64,000 nt of DNA from VXNE01 sp965217825 (GCA_965217825.1 OZ244571.1:3906001-3970000), one strand, 5' to 3'; positions 16,649 to 26,433 are shown, numbered from the stretch's first letter. The notes: generated from the letters alone by a model not told the origin. Program-made: numbers and translations.

Positions 16649-19600
16649 CTACTCGCCGAACGTGTACCTCAGGGATACGCCGAAGATCTGCGGTTCCGTC
16701 AGGAAGTAGTTGCGGTAGAACCCGGAGGTATCCGACGTCAGGTACTTGCCCGTCACGTTTTCGTCGTCCAGAACGTTTCGCACCCAGGCTCTCGCGGACC
16801 AACCGCCGCCGCTCTCATACACCAGCATCACGTTGTGCTGGCTCCAGCTATCGATTTCATCGCCGACCGCGTTGAATTCGCGGGCGTATGACTTGCTCTG
16901 CCAGTAGTAGTCCCAGCGCAGGGTCAGCAACGCGGACCCCATCTCCCAAGTATGGGCCAGACCGAGCTTGGCCGTATGCCGAGGCGCGTTCGGCAAGTCG
17001 TTGCCGTCCAGATTGACCGGGATCCCATCCAGGGTCTCGACACCGACCGCGTCCAGGAAACTGCGCGAAAAGTACGCCGGTATGGATGCGCCTGCGGAAT
17101 TGGTCGGGTAGAGAATATTCGCGCCCGTATGGCCGCTGATGACTGCCTGGGTAGCCGGCGGCAGCGACGCGACAAACGCCGCCAACAGCTCTGGCGTAAT
17201 CTGTGACTCCCGCGCCACGAAATTGATTCCGGTAAGGGAGCCCGGATCGATGTTGTTCAACAGGACATAGTCGGCGTTACCGCCGGTTCGGTTGATCGGA
17301 TCGATGGATATGGTGTCCTTGGCCTCCGCCAACAGCGTACTGTAGGCGAAATCCACCAACAGGCCCGGCATCGCGGCGGGACGCCATTGTCCTTCCAGTT
17401 CAAGTCCGCTGATGCCCGCGTCGACGTTCTCGTTGATCGAACTGTTGTTCCTGATGCGTGTCACCTGCAAGCCGGAATAGTCATAGGTAAACAACGCGCC
17501 GTACAAGATGAAGCCACCGTTCAGCAACGCGGTCTTTGCGCCGACCTCGAAGGCGTTGACCTGTTCCGCATCGAAGGTGAAGGATGATGTCGCCTGGAAC
17601 GCCGGCGGGATGGCCGGGTTGAAGCCGCCTGGCTTGTATCCTCGGCTGAAAAACCCGTACAGCAAGGTGCTGTCGCCAAGTTGGTAGTCGAGACCGACTC
17701 GACCGCTGACCTCGCGCCACTGCGCCTCGCTCGGGCTGCCGGTAACGAACCGCGTTTCTCCAAAGGCGGGCACAGGCCCCACCGCATCTGCGATGGCGAC
17801 AAACGCCTGCGCGCCGGCAGCGATGCCCGCGTCCTGGGCGATGATCGCCGGATTCTGGGACAGCAGCGCGCCGACGGTGGCCTGAAAGATCGGCGGCAGG
17901 GGCAGACCCGCAATGACTTGAGGCACGAACTGGATCGGCAGCAGCCCTGCCGCAATCTGCGCTCCAATGGCTTGGGCCGCGCCCAGTGCCACCAGCGAAC
18001 CGATGGCCGCCGGCGCATTGGTCGCATATACCCCACCGGCGTTGTGGAACTCCAGGATTCTGCTCGAAGATTCACTCAAGGACGCAGCCGGGTTGGCCGC
18101 CATCGCAGCCATTTCGCCGAACAGGCCGCTGCGCAGCCAGATCGGGCTCGGTCCGAACAACCCGCCGACCGCCGCGCTGACGTCCGCCGAGTTGAACAGC
18201 ACGCTCGAATCGCTGACTGCCTTGTTGTCCTCGTTGAAACGCAGCCCGGCGGTGAACTTGAGGCGGTCCGTCGCGTCGTAGTAGATCTCGCCAAAAGCCG
18301 CCTGACCGTCCTGCGGGGCTCCGCCGTCTTCCGGGTTGTTCGTGTTGTAGAAGAACCCGGGATAGAGCGGCGGCGCGCCGAGGGCGGGAGAACCGTAGAG
18401 GCTGACCAGATCCAGCGTGTTGGCGAGCACGTAGTAGCCGCCGTAGTTGGCGCCCTCGTGACGGCTGGTGCCGAGCAGGAAATTGAAGCGCCCGTCGAAG
18501 TCGGAGCGCGCCTTTGCCTCCACCGTGTAGTACTGGCCATTCGTATCCCCCTGATCGTAGGCGAAGGAACGATTCTGATGCGTCGGCAGCACACAGCCGC
18601 CGAAAAGACCGGAGGTTCCTTCAGCCGCGTTGCAGGTATCCGAGAGCCACTCGGCGCCCGCACCGCCCGCCGGTGCGGAAGTCGGCCATATACCGGCGGG
18701 ATTCTGCGCCGTGGGGACCATGCGTGGTCCCACGTCCATGAGGTAATCCTGCCGCGACAGGCCTTCGTAGTCGCGGACCGCGCCGCCAAGACTGACGCCC
18801 AGGTTATCGAAGTCGTAGTTGAAGCCGAACGACCACAGGTCTTCCTTCTGCTCGAATATCGGCTCGAAATCCGTATGTATTTTCCTGAAGCTGCCGATCG
18901 CCGGACGCGGATAGTCGTATAGCGCCGGATCGGAACCGTCTACACCCGCCGGTAGCGCGCCGGCCGCGCCGCCGAAGATGCCGCCCGTGGTTGCGCCCAG
19001 GTGGGGGGTGTCCCAACCGAACTCGTTGGGCAGGCATCCGGTCGTGGGCAAGGGGTTGCGCTTGCACACCTGGTTGGTGATGCGGACCCGATCGTCGTCC
19101 TCCCGGAACGCGCTGTACTGCACCCACGCGCTCGCCCGGTCCGATATGTCCCAGGCCAGCGTGGCCCGCGTCGCCCAAAGGTTGCGGCCATCGATGTCTT
19201 CGTCGATGCCGGGAATGGTCTGGCCGGCGCTGTTGGTCTGGCCGTACGCCAGGTTTTCGATGTAGCCATCCCGTTCGAGTTTGAATCCGGAGACGCGAAA
19301 GGCGATATTGGAGGCCAATGGCAGGTTGAGCGCCCCCTTGAAACGGCTGTGGCTGAAACTGCCGGCTTCGATGTCGGCGAAACCGTCGAAACTGTCGAAC
19401 GCCGGCATTCTTGTCACCACGTTGAGGGCGCCGCCGGTGGCGTTGCGGCCGAACAACGTGCCTTGTGGACCCCGCAGAATCTCGATGCGTTCCAGGTCGA
19501 AAAACTCTACCGAGTTCAGGTTGGTCGCGACCGCGATTTCGTTGACGTGGGACGACACCCCGGTCTCGCCGCTGCGCGAAATCACCAGTCGTCCGATCCC

Positions 19601-19924
19601 GCGAATACTGAGGTTCGAACCGCCGAAGTTTGTCGCGCTGAACGACACGTTGGGCGCATTCAATTGCAGATCCGAAGGATTGATGATTTGACGATCCGCG
19701 AGCATGTCGTCGGTCAACGCCGTGACCGCGATGGGCACGTCCTGAATGCTCTCCGCAACGCGTTGCGCGGTGACGATCACTTCTTCGACGGTCGGAACCT
19801 GCGTCTCGACCCCCGTTTCGGCCGCCTCTTCTTCAGTTGCCTCTGCCGAGGCGGAAACCGCTGCCGCCGCTACAACCAGAACTGCGCCGCATAGCGCGAT
19901 GCGCCTCAAGATTTGACGTGTCAT
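16649..19924 (-). CDS. TonB-dependent outer-membrane receptor
   Basis: A 1091-residue outer-membrane transporter. It has a signal peptide (about 1-27), a TonB-box-like VEEVIVTAQR at 46-55 and a plug domain (about 57-170) with the usual DVPIAVTAL, LSIRGIG and LRGPQGTLFGRNATGGALNV motifs. A 22-strand beta-barrel follows, ending in FGVSLRYTFGE. The motif set is that of the large proteobacterial clade whose substrates include plant and algal polymers, sterols and siderophores; the substrate here is unknown. Ala/Ile/Gly-rich insertions around 620-720 are unusual, probably long extracellular loops. No regulator (FecIR) or TonB genes adjoin it. Confidence 0.93.
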   Translation of the reverse strand: MTRQILRRIALCGAVLVVAAAAVSASAEATEEEAAETGVETQVPTVEEVIVTAQRVAESIQDVPIAVTALTDDMLADRQIINPSDLQLNAPNVSFSATNFGGSNLSIRGIGRLVISRSGETGVSSHVNEIAVATNLNSVEFFDLERIEILRGPQGTLFGRNATGGALNVVTRMPAFDSFDGFADIEAGSFSHSRFKGALNLPLASNIAFRVSGFKLERDGYIENLAYGQTNSAGQTIPGIDEDIDGRNLWATRATLAWDISDRASAWVQYSAFREDDDRVRITNQVCKRNPLPTTGCLPNEFGWDTPHLGATTGGIFGGAAGALPAGVDGSDPALYDYPRPAIGSFRKIHTDFEPIFEQKEDLWSFGFNYDFDNLGVSLGGAVRDYEGLSRQDYLMDVGPRMVPTAQNPAGIWPTSAPAGGAGAEWLSDTCNAAEGTSGLFGGCVLPTHQNRSFAYDQGDTNGQYYTVEAKARSDFDGRFNFLLGTSRHEGANYGGYYVLANTLDLVSLYGSPALGAPPLYPGFFYNTNNPEDGGAPQDGQAAFGEIYYDATDRLKFTAGLRFNEDNKAVSDSSVLFNSADVSAAVGGLFGPSPIWLRSGLFGEMAAMAANPAASLSESSSRILEFHNAGGVYATNAPAAIGSLVALGAAQAIGAQIAAGLLPIQFVPQVIAGLPLPPIFQATVGALLSQNPAIIAQDAGIAAGAQAFVAIADAVGPVPAFGETRFVTGSPSEAQWREVSGRVGLDYQLGDSTLLYGFFSRGYKPGGFNPAIPPAFQATSSFTFDAEQVNAFEVGAKTALLNGGFILYGALFTYDYSGLQVTRIRNNSSINENVDAGISGLELEGQWRPAAMPGLLVDFAYSTLLAEAKDTISIDPINRTGGNADYVLLNNIDPGSLTGINFVARESQITPELLAAFVASLPPATQAVISGHTGANILYPTNSAGASIPAYFSRSFLDAVGVETLDGIPVNLDGNDLPNAPRHTAKLGLAHTWEMGSALLTLRWDYYWQSKSYAREFNAVGDEIDSWSQHNVMLVYESGGGWSARAWVRNVLDDENVTGKYLTSDTSGFYRNYFLTEPQIFGVSLRYTFGE

Positions 19925-20081
19925 ACCCTCATCTCCCCCAGATGTTTGGCGCGAACCCCACCACTAAACTCCTTTTTCCCTGACGCGTCAATTCCGCCCC
20001 AAGGATTCCTCCCCCCTGCTTCTCAAACGAGTCTTTGCTACCCGAGAACTTGCGGCCAGAGAACGGCCTGCCCCGCTTTTC

Positions 20082-21266
20082 TCACTTCCCGAGATCGCGA
20101 AAGAAAAAGTAGATCCCCTCGAAAAAGCGCGCGAAGAACTCCAATTCCGCGACCGCCGCCCGTGCGATGAGCGGCGCTGTCGCGAGAGTCTCGCCGTCCA
20201 GGCTCACGCGCAGTTCGCCGACCTCGTCTCCTTCGGCGATCGGCGCTTCCAGCGCCGCCGGAATGTCCAGCGTCGCCTCGATGTCATGGTAGCGGCCGCG
20301 CGGGATGGTGACATATATAGCTTCCGAAATGCCCATTGACACCTCGTTCGTGCTCCCATACCGGACTTCGGACGTCTTCAGCGGCGCCTCGGCCTCGTAG
20401 AGCTTATGCGTCTCGAAGTAGCGGAAACCGTAGGAAAGGAGCTTCTGGCTCTCGCGAACACGCACCGCGTCGCTCGCCGCACCCATGACCGCCGAGATCA
20501 GGCGCATCCCGTCGCGTTCGGCGGAAGCCACCAGGCAATAGCCCGCGTCCTTTGTGTAACCCGTCTTGACCCCGTCAACGGTCCGGTCTCGCCAGAGAAG
20601 GCGGTTGCGGTTCGGCTGTTCGATGCCGTTGTACTTGAATGATCGTTCCGAATACAGGGCGTAGTGGTCCGGGAAGCGCCGAATCAATTGTTGCGTCAAG
20701 ATCGCCATGTCCCGCGCAGTGGTGTATTGATCGTCGTGGGGCAGCCCCGTCGCGTTCGCGAACCTCGAACCCGACATCCCGAGCAGCGCCGCGTGCCGGT
20801 TCATCATGTCGGCGAACGCATCCTCTCCCCCCGCGACGAACTCCGCCAGCGCAACGCTGGCATCGTTGCCGGATTGGATGACCACGCCCCGGAGAAGGTC
20901 TTCGAGGACCACCGTGGTGCCCTCGCGGACGAACATCCGCGACCCCGGCGTCTGCCAGGCGTTGACGCTGACCGGCACGTCGTCGGCCGCATCGATGCGC
21001 CCCGCCTCCAACTCGACCGCCACGACGTAGCCGGTCATGATCTTCGCCAGGCTTGCCGGCGGCAACGGTTCCCGGCTGTTGTCTTCGGCGAGGATCTTCA
21101 GCGTATCCGCATCCATCAGGACGTAGCCGTCGGCCGCGATCGCCGGGGGATCCGGCAAAACCGCCGCCGCTGGCGGCTGTCCCCATAGAGGTGCTCCAAG
21201 CACTACGACGGCGAACGCGAGCGCGGCTTTCGCCGAGAACCGCACCGGTTTTTGTGGCACTAGCAT
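20082..21266 (-). CDS. dacC: D-alanyl-D-alanine carboxypeptidase (PBP5/6 family)
   Basis: A low-molecular-weight penicillin-binding protein that trims the terminal D-Ala of peptidoglycan pentapeptides in the periplasm. From the ATG at 21266 (394 residues) it has a signal peptide, the SxxK tetrad SLAK (Ser72, Lys75), SGN (132-134) and KTG (234-236), then the PBP5 C-terminal beta domain and an amphipathic anchor near the end (EFFARFFEGIYFFF). The ATG is chosen because AAGGAG, the end of rlpA, lies 5 bases before it; the GTG two codons upstream is too close. It overlaps the rlpA stop region and is last in the elongasome operon. Confidence 0.95.
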   Translation of the reverse strand: MLVPQKPVRFSAKAALAFAVVVLGAPLWGQPPAAAVLPDPPAIAADGYVLMDADTLKILAEDNSREPLPPASLAKIMTGYVVAVELEAGRIDAADDVPVSVNAWQTPGSRMFVREGTTVVLEDLLRGVVIQSGNDASVALAEFVAGGEDAFADMMNRHAALLGMSGSRFANATGLPHDDQYTTARDMAILTQQLIRRFPDHYALYSERSFKYNGIEQPNRNRLLWRDRTVDGVKTGYTKDAGYCLVASAERDGMRLISAVMGAASDAVRVRESQKLLSYGFRYFETHKLYEAEAPLKTSEVRYGSTNEVSMGISEAIYVTIPRGRYHDIEATLDIPAALEAPIAEGDEVGELRVSLDGETLATAPLIARAAVAELEFFARFFEGIYFFFRDLGK

Positions 21267-21268
21267 CT

Positions 21269-22102
21269 TCACTCCTTGATGATTTCCGGCACAGCGCCGT
21301 GGTGGAAAGTCAATAACGCTTGCAAGCGCGCCGCCTTCCTGCGATCCGCAAATGGTCCGATACGAACCCGGTAAAGTGGATCGTCGGGTGTTTGCACGAC
21401 ATGGATCTCGCCGACGATATCCACATCGATACTCCGCCGGAGGTCATCCGAAAGGGAATAGGCGAGGTCTCGCTCCCGAAACGCGCCAGCTTCGAGGAAG
21501 TATCGATCCACCGCCTCTCCGCCTTCCATCCCGCCGCGTTCGCCGGGGCCGGGGTTCGCTTCTGGCCTCCCAACGACGGTAACGCGCACGCGCGCCGTGC
21601 CACGATCCATCATATCGAGCTTGACCGCAGCCGCGTAGGACAAGTCGATGAAACGCCCACCTCGAAAGGGTCCTCGGTCATTGATCCGGACGATTGTGGA
21701 ACGACTATTCTCCAGGTTCTCCACGCGCGCATACACGGGAATCGGTAGCGTGGGATGCGCCGCGGTAAGCCTGTACATGTCGTACGTTTCTCCGCTCGAT
21801 GTGCGGCGCCCATGAAACTTGACGCCATACCAGGACGCTTTGCCGATGCGATCATAGCCTTCGGCCGTCGGCAATATATGGAATGTGCGACCACTTTCGG
21901 TGTAGGTGTCGTTGCCGGTAGCGCTTCTCGGCTCATACCTCACCACCGGGTCCGGGAGTTGCTCGAGATGCGGCGGCGGAGATACGGGCGCGCGATCGGT
22001 CTCCTGGGGCGCCGGAGGGCGAGGAACGGTACCGAGGCATCCCGACAGAGCTGTACAGAACGCGATCGTCACGATGACAACCCGCGTTCGGCAAACTTCC
22101 AT
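21269..22102 (-). CDS. rlpA: Septal ring lytic transglycosylase RlpA-like lipoprotein
   Basis: An outer-membrane lipoprotein that cleaves peptide-free glycan strands at the septum. From the ATG at 22102 it has 277 residues: a signal ending in ALSGC (Cys22), a double-psi beta-barrel domain with ASWYG, TSSGE, YDMYRLTAAH, VRINDRGPF and IDLSYAAA (about 80-170), and a C-terminal SPOR domain that binds denuded glycan. The frame is open far upstream, but that part is translated repeat DNA. The ATG itself is the CCATGG of module C and lacks a clear Shine-Dalgarno. It sits between mltB and dacC as in Pseudomonas-type genomes. Confidence 0.9.
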   Translation of the reverse strand: MEVCRTRVVIVTIAFCTALSGCLGTVPRPPAPQETDRAPVSPPPHLEQLPDPVVRYEPRSATGNDTYTESGRTFHILPTAEGYDRIGKASWYGVKFHGRRTSSGETYDMYRLTAAHPTLPIPVYARVENLENSRSTIVRINDRGPFRGGRFIDLSYAAAVKLDMMDRGTARVRVTVVGRPEANPGPGERGGMEGGEAVDRYFLEAGAFRERDLAYSLSDDLRRSIDVDIVGEIHVVQTPDDPLYRVRIGPFADRRKAARLQALLTFHHGAVPEIIKE

Positions 22103-22216
22103 GGAACAAACGTTTCCGGGGAGCGCCAGCGACCGGGAATGGTTATTCCATGGTCGACGAGCGGGGCCGGGCCACAGGCGAAGCCGAAGGCGCCGGCTGT
22201 GGGGCACTTCCATGGA
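22097..22216. repeat. Module C plus module B repeat at the rlpA 5' end
   Basis: Module C runs from TTCCATGGAAC (about 22098) through CCGGGGAGCGCCAGCGACCG to ATTCCATGGTCGACGAGC (about 22162); module B follows at 22169-22209 with CCACAG...CTGTGG as an imperfect palindrome around GCCGAAGGCGCC, and a third CCATGG closes it. Closely similar module C occurs at 26429, and module B at 42898 and 44547. Confidence 0.85.
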
Positions 22217-22423
22217 AGAATAGTGCCCCCACCGCTTTCGGACTCGCAACTGTCGGAGTTCCCTGGGCGTCACGGGCGCGCGGCAATTCAGCAGTCTAAA
22301 GGCTTCCTGCCCGCCTTCATTCCGGGATTGGTGAGCACACCGAAACCGATGGCTGATTTGGCTCCGGCCGCACATCTCACCAATCGTCGGCATCACGGAA
22401 AAACGAAAATGCGCTGGCTGGCG

Positions 22424-23434
22424 CTAGCCGGCACCGTCCGGAGACGCCAACGCCACGTGCTCGGTCCGTTCTCTGCCCGACCGTATCGCCTGTCCCAACT
22501 GCCACACGGCCAGCGCGTACAGGCGGCTGCGGTTGTATCGGGTGATGACATAGAAATCGTGCAAGCCGAGCCAGTACTCCGCGCCCTGGTCGCCTTCCAT
22601 GCGGAACAGGGCCGCCTTGGCGCCCGGCGGGACGCCGTCGCCGATCACGCCGAGTTGCTTCAACTGTTCCGCATCGTAGTCCGGCTTCAGACCCCGGTTC
22701 ACCTTCTCGTCGGCTACCTGTCCCTCCACTTCAACCCGCAACACCGCCGGGCCGTCACCGCGCCAACCGTGCTGGGCAAAATAGTTGCCGATGCTGCCGA
22801 GGGCGTCGGTGACGTTCGTCCAGATATCCCGCGTGCCGTCGCCGTCGAAGTCGACTGCGAAGCTTCTATAGCTTGACGGTATGAACTGCCCGTAGCCCAT
22901 GGCACCCGCGTAGGAACCCTTCATGGCCAACGGATCGACGCTCTCTTCGCGGGCCAGCAGCAGGAACTCGGTCAGTTGGCCACGAAAAAAGGATGATCGC
23001 GCAGGATAGTCGAAGGCCAGGGTCGACAGCGAATCGAGAACTCGGAAAGAACCGAGATTACGGCCGTATCGGGTCTCTACGCCGACAATGGCAACCGTGA
23101 TTTCCGGTGGCACATTGTAGACGCGCTCCACGCGACGCAGCGCGTCGTCGTTCGCGCGCCAGAATTCGACTCCCTCGCGAATCCGGGTTGGCGTCACGAA
23201 AATCCTGCGGTACTCATGCCATCGCTTGCGTTCGGCCGGGCGTGAAATCGCCGCCAGGACGGAATCCTTGCGCTTCGCTGCCCGGAACAAGGTCAGCAGC
23301 GCGGCCGGGTCAAAGCCATGCTGCGCGGCAACTTCCGCGATGTAGCTTCGCACCACCGGTCGTTCGTCGAAGTCGGCCCAGGCCACGGCCGCGCACACCA
23401 CGGCCACCGCGAATGCCAAACCGCGTTTCAGCAA
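22424..23434 (-). CDS. mltB: Lytic murein transglycosylase B
   Basis: Cleaves glycan strands between MurNAc and GlcNAc with 1,6-anhydro product formation, in the periplasm. The proposed TTG start (23434) lies 5 bases after GGGAGG and gives a normal signal peptide (LLKRGLAFAVAVVCAAVAWA region). The catalytic Glu is in VGVETRYGRN (about residue 120), with GAMGYGQFIPSSY, DFDGDGTRDIW and the late NRSRLYALAVWQL motif of the MltB family. No lipobox is visible, so it may be soluble, like SltB1. Its start overlaps the rodA stop region, consistent with one transcript. Confidence 0.92.
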   Translation of the reverse strand: MLKRGLAFAVAVVCAAVAWADFDERPVVRSYIAEVAAQHGFDPAALLTLFRAAKRKDSVLAAISRPAERKRWHEYRRIFVTPTRIREGVEFWRANDDALRRVERVYNVPPEITVAIVGVETRYGRNLGSFRVLDSLSTLAFDYPARSSFFRGQLTEFLLLAREESVDPLAMKGSYAGAMGYGQFIPSSYRSFAVDFDGDGTRDIWTNVTDALGSIGNYFAQHGWRGDGPAVLRVEVEGQVADEKVNRGLKPDYDAEQLKQLGVIGDGVPPGAKAALFRMEGDQGAEYWLGLHDFYVITRYNRSRLYALAVWQLGQAIRSGRERTEHVALASPDGAG

Positions 23435-23436
23435 CG

Positions 23437-24552
23437 TTACCTCCCGCCAGTTCTGTGGGTGTGAATGGACATGACGATACCGCACCCGATCAATATCGAA
23501 AGCGCAGAGGTTCCGCCATAGCTCACCAGCGGCAACGGCACGCCGACAACCGGAATCAACCCACAGACCATGGCAATATTAACAAAGACGTGGCCAAAGA
23601 ACGTCAGCATGATTCCACCTGCAAGCAAGCGACCGAACCTGCTTGGCGCCAGCGTCGCGAGATACAGCCCGCGCGCCAGGATCACCAGATACAAAAGCAG
23701 CAGCATCAATACTCTCATGAAGCCCAGCTCCTCCCCGATCACGGCGATGATGAAGTCCGTGCTGCTTTCCGGCAGGAAATCGAGGGTGCTCTGGGTGCCT
23801 TGACCGACTCCTTTGCCGAACAAGCCGCCAGATCCTATTGCCGTCGTCGATTGGATGATGCTCCACCCCGCGCCAAGCGGATCTTTTTCGGGGTTGAAGA
23901 GCGTCAGAACGCGTTCCCGCTGGTAGTCGTGCAATGACATCCACAAGACCGGCATCGCCGCGATGCCCAATGCCAGGGCGGCGGAAATCCAACGCCAGGA
24001 CACACCCGCCAGGAAGATGACGGCCAACCCGCTGGCGACCACCAGGATTCCCGTTCCCAGGTCCGGTTGTTGGACGATGAGAAGGACCGGAACGGCGATG
24101 ATCGCGAACGCCACCAGCATATCCCTGAATCTTGGAGGCAGTCGCCGATCATGGAAGTACCAGGCCAGCATCAGCGGTATAGCGACTTTCGTCAGTTCCG
24201 ACGGCTGAAATTGCGGCAATCCGGGAAGATCGATCCAGCGTTGGGACCCCTTGACGGTAGTGCCGAGGAAAATCACGAGCAGCAAGAGTCCAACTGCGGC
24301 TCCATAGATCGCGGGGGCCCATGAAAGATACTGGCGTGGCGCGACCCATGCGGCCAGGACCAGGGCCACCAGTCCCGCGACCATGCGCACCAGTTGGCCT
24401 TGAAAGGTCCCGAAGTCCCGGTAGTGCACCACCAGGCCCAACGCGATGACCGCGAGGATCGAAATACACAACAGGGCATCGAGGTGCGCCCCGGACAGGC
24501 GCGTCCTGGACGGGCCCGAGAAGGGCATTTGCCGGACGAAGTCGTTCGCCAC
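23437..24552 (-). CDS. rodA: Rod-shape peptidoglycan glycosyltransferase RodA
   Basis: A SEDS-family lipid II polymerase of the elongasome in the inner membrane, partner of PBP2. It has about ten hydrophobic helices over 371 residues with family motifs KGSQRWIDL, FQPSELTKVAIPL, QQPDLGTG, ALGIAAMPV, STTAIGSGGLFGKG, PESSTDFIIAVIGEE and GLIPVVGVPLPLVSYGG. The Asp/Glu of the ESSTDF/GEE region is where catalysis is placed in the family. GTG start at 24552, 9 bp after mrdA. Confidence 0.95.
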   Translation of the reverse strand: MANDFVRQMPFSGPSRTRLSGAHLDALLCISILAVIALGLVVHYRDFGTFQGQLVRMVAGLVALVLAAWVAPRQYLSWAPAIYGAAVGLLLLVIFLGTTVKGSQRWIDLPGLPQFQPSELTKVAIPLMLAWYFHDRRLPPRFRDMLVAFAIIAVPVLLIVQQPDLGTGILVVASGLAVIFLAGVSWRWISAALALGIAAMPVLWMSLHDYQRERVLTLFNPEKDPLGAGWSIIQSTTAIGSGGLFGKGVGQGTQSTLDFLPESSTDFIIAVIGEELGFMRVLMLLLLYLVILARGLYLATLAPSRFGRLLAGGIMLTFFGHVFVNIAMVCGLIPVVGVPLPLVSYGGTSALSILIGCGIVMSIHTHRTGGR

Positions 24553-24561
24553 GCGACCGCT

Positions 24562-26433
24562 CTACAGCCTCGCGAACCGCGGCAGCAAGTAGGAGTCGAT
24601 CACTTCTTTCGCGATCGGAGCCGCGACCGAGCTGCCGCCGCCGCCATTCTCCACCAGGACGCTCAAGGCGATCTTGGGGTCGTCCGCCGGCGCGAACGCG
24701 ATAAACCAAGCGTGCTTGCGTTGGCGTTCATCCAGCGCTTCCTCGTCGTACTCCTCCCCCTGGCGGATCTCTACGACTTGCGCCGACCCCGACTTGCCCG
24801 CCATGCGGTAGCCGATGTCGCGACCAATGTAGAACCACGCCGTGCCGTTTTCACGAAACCCCTGGTTCCCACGATGCACGACGTCCTCCATTGCATCGAC
24901 CAGCATCTCCCAGTCCTGCTCCGTCGGGCCCCGAACTTCCGACGTCGGCGAGGGTGCGGCGAATCCCGGCAGCGCCACGTCGCTCGACAACAGCAGGCGG
25001 GGTTGCACCCATCGACCCCGGTTCGCGATCGCCATTGCAAAAGTGGCGAGTTGCAGCGGGGTAACCAGCAGGTGGCCCTGGCCGATGCTCATGTTTACCG
25101 TATCGCCCAGGTACCAGTTCTCGCCTCGGGCCCCTTTTTTCCATATGCGCGTCGGAAGAACGCCTTCCGCTGCATCCACATCCAGGGCGGTCGCGGTGCC
25201 GAAACCGAACTGGGAAGCGAATTCACCGAGCGCGTCGACACCGACGCGCGTGCCGAGTTGATAGAAGTACACATTGGATGATCGGAAGATCGCCTTGCGC
25301 AGATCCACGACACCCTGCCCGCCCGCGTTGTTCGTCGTCCAACTCCAGTCGCGATACGCGCGTGACTGGCCCGGCAGCCTGAACTCGCCCGTGTCGATGA
25401 TTGTCCTCTCCCAATCCGTAACACCCGCGCTCAGCCCCGCAAGAGCCACGACCGGCTTGAACGTGGATCCCGGCGCATAGGTTCCCCGGGTCGCGCGATT
25501 GAATAGCGGCGTATCGACCGATGCCGCAAGCAGGCGATACTCTTCTTGCGGTATGCCAGTGATGAACGGATTCGGGTCGTAGCCCGGATTGCTGACCAGC
25601 GCCAGGATACCTCCGGAACGGGGGTCCAGGGCGACCACCGCGCCGCGGCGGTCGCCCAGAGCGGCGTGCGCGGTGGTTTGCAACCTGCTGTCCAGGTGGA
25701 GCGTCAGGTTCTGTCCCCCCACCGCCAGCACCTCGTTCTCGTTCAGGACTCGGCGAACCCGACCGCGAACATCGGTTTCAACGTGTTGATACCCAACCTC
25801 CCCGTGCAGTGATCGTTCGTAGAATTGCTCCGCTCCGAAACGGCCAACGAACTTCGTGCCGCTGTAGCGCACCGCGTCCAGCGTCTGAAGGTCGTCTTCG
25901 TTGATCCGGCGTACCGAGCCCACCGCATGCACCATGAGACTCGCCAGCGGGTAGTACCGCAGGTTCTCGACGACAACCTCCACTCCTTTCCATCGGTGCC
26001 CATCCACCTTGATTCGAGCGACTTCGTCGTCAGTAAGATTCACCTTCAGCACGACTGGTTCGTACGGCCGCCGAGGCTGTGCAATCCGGCGGTTGAACCC
26101 GGCTATCTCACCATCGGAAATTTCGATGAACGATCCGAGTTCGCCAATGGCGGTATCCAGGTCGGCGACGCGCTCGACCACCACCGCCAGCGTTCGAATC
26201 GGCCTGTTGTCCGCCAGCACTACGCCCCGTCGATCGTAAATCAATCCTCGGTCCGGGGGGATAGGCTGAACCTGGATGCGGTTTTCGTCGGAGCGAGTGC
26301 TATAGATGCTGTGTTTGAACATCTGGAGGTCGACGAAACGTGCCAGCAAGCCCAGTATCAGGACTGCGGCCAACAGGAATACAACGGTAGCGCGCGTGAC
26401 GAAGGCCCGTTGCTCAATTTCATGGTCTTCCAT
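24562..26433 (-). CDS. mrdA: Penicillin-binding protein 2 (peptidoglycan DD-transpeptidase)
   Basis: The class B transpeptidase of the elongasome, working with RodA. From the ATG at 26433 it has 623 residues: a short cytoplasmic start, one membrane helix (about 13-31), a pedestal domain, and a transpeptidase domain with SxxK at STFK (Ser323, Lys326), SSN (385-387) and KSG (547-549, in AGKSGSAQ where most relatives have KTGTAQ). The frame is open to 26619, but that upstream part is translated repeats. The chosen ATG is the CCATGG of module C, an odd origin for an essential gene's start, with no good Shine-Dalgarno nearby. Confidence 0.95.
   Translation of the reverse strand: MEDHEIEQRAFVTRATVVFLLAAVLILGLLARFVDLQMFKHSIYSTRSDENRIQVQPIPPDRGLIYDRRGVVLADNRPIRTLAVVVERVADLDTAIGELGSFIEISDGEIAGFNRRIAQPRRPYEPVVLKVNLTDDEVARIKVDGHRWKGVEVVVENLRYYPLASLMVHAVGSVRRINEDDLQTLDAVRYSGTKFVGRFGAEQFYERSLHGEVGYQHVETDVRGRVRRVLNENEVLAVGGQNLTLHLDSRLQTTAHAALGDRRGAVVALDPRSGGILALVSNPGYDPNPFITGIPQEEYRLLAASVDTPLFNRATRGTYAPGSTFKPVVALAGLSAGVTDWERTIIDTGEFRLPGQSRAYRDWSWTTNNAGGQGVVDLRKAIFRSSNVYFYQLGTRVGVDALGEFASQFGFGTATALDVDAAEGVLPTRIWKKGARGENWYLGDTVNMSIGQGHLLVTPLQLATFAMAIANRGRWVQPRLLLSSDVALPGFAAPSPTSEVRGPTEQDWEMLVDAMEDVVHRGNQGFRENGTAWFYIGRDIGYRMAGKSGSAQVVEIRQGEEYDEEALDERQRKHAWFIAFAPADDPKIALSVLVENGGGGSSVAAPIAKEVIDSYLLPRFARL

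Noticed and set aside
17681..18922. A 413-codon plus-strand frame within the receptor gene
   Set aside because: Antisense to a TonB-dependent receptor with full motif set; no homology-like features.
22326..22390. Another copy of the CCCGCATATC MITE ends (GATTGGTGAG and CTCACCAATC)
   Set aside because: Only about 10 bp of each end match and no target duplication is visible, so it may be a simple short palindrome.
22103..22396. N-terminal extension of RlpA upstream of 22102
   Set aside because: Also translated repeat DNA; it would place the lipoprotein signal far inside the protein.
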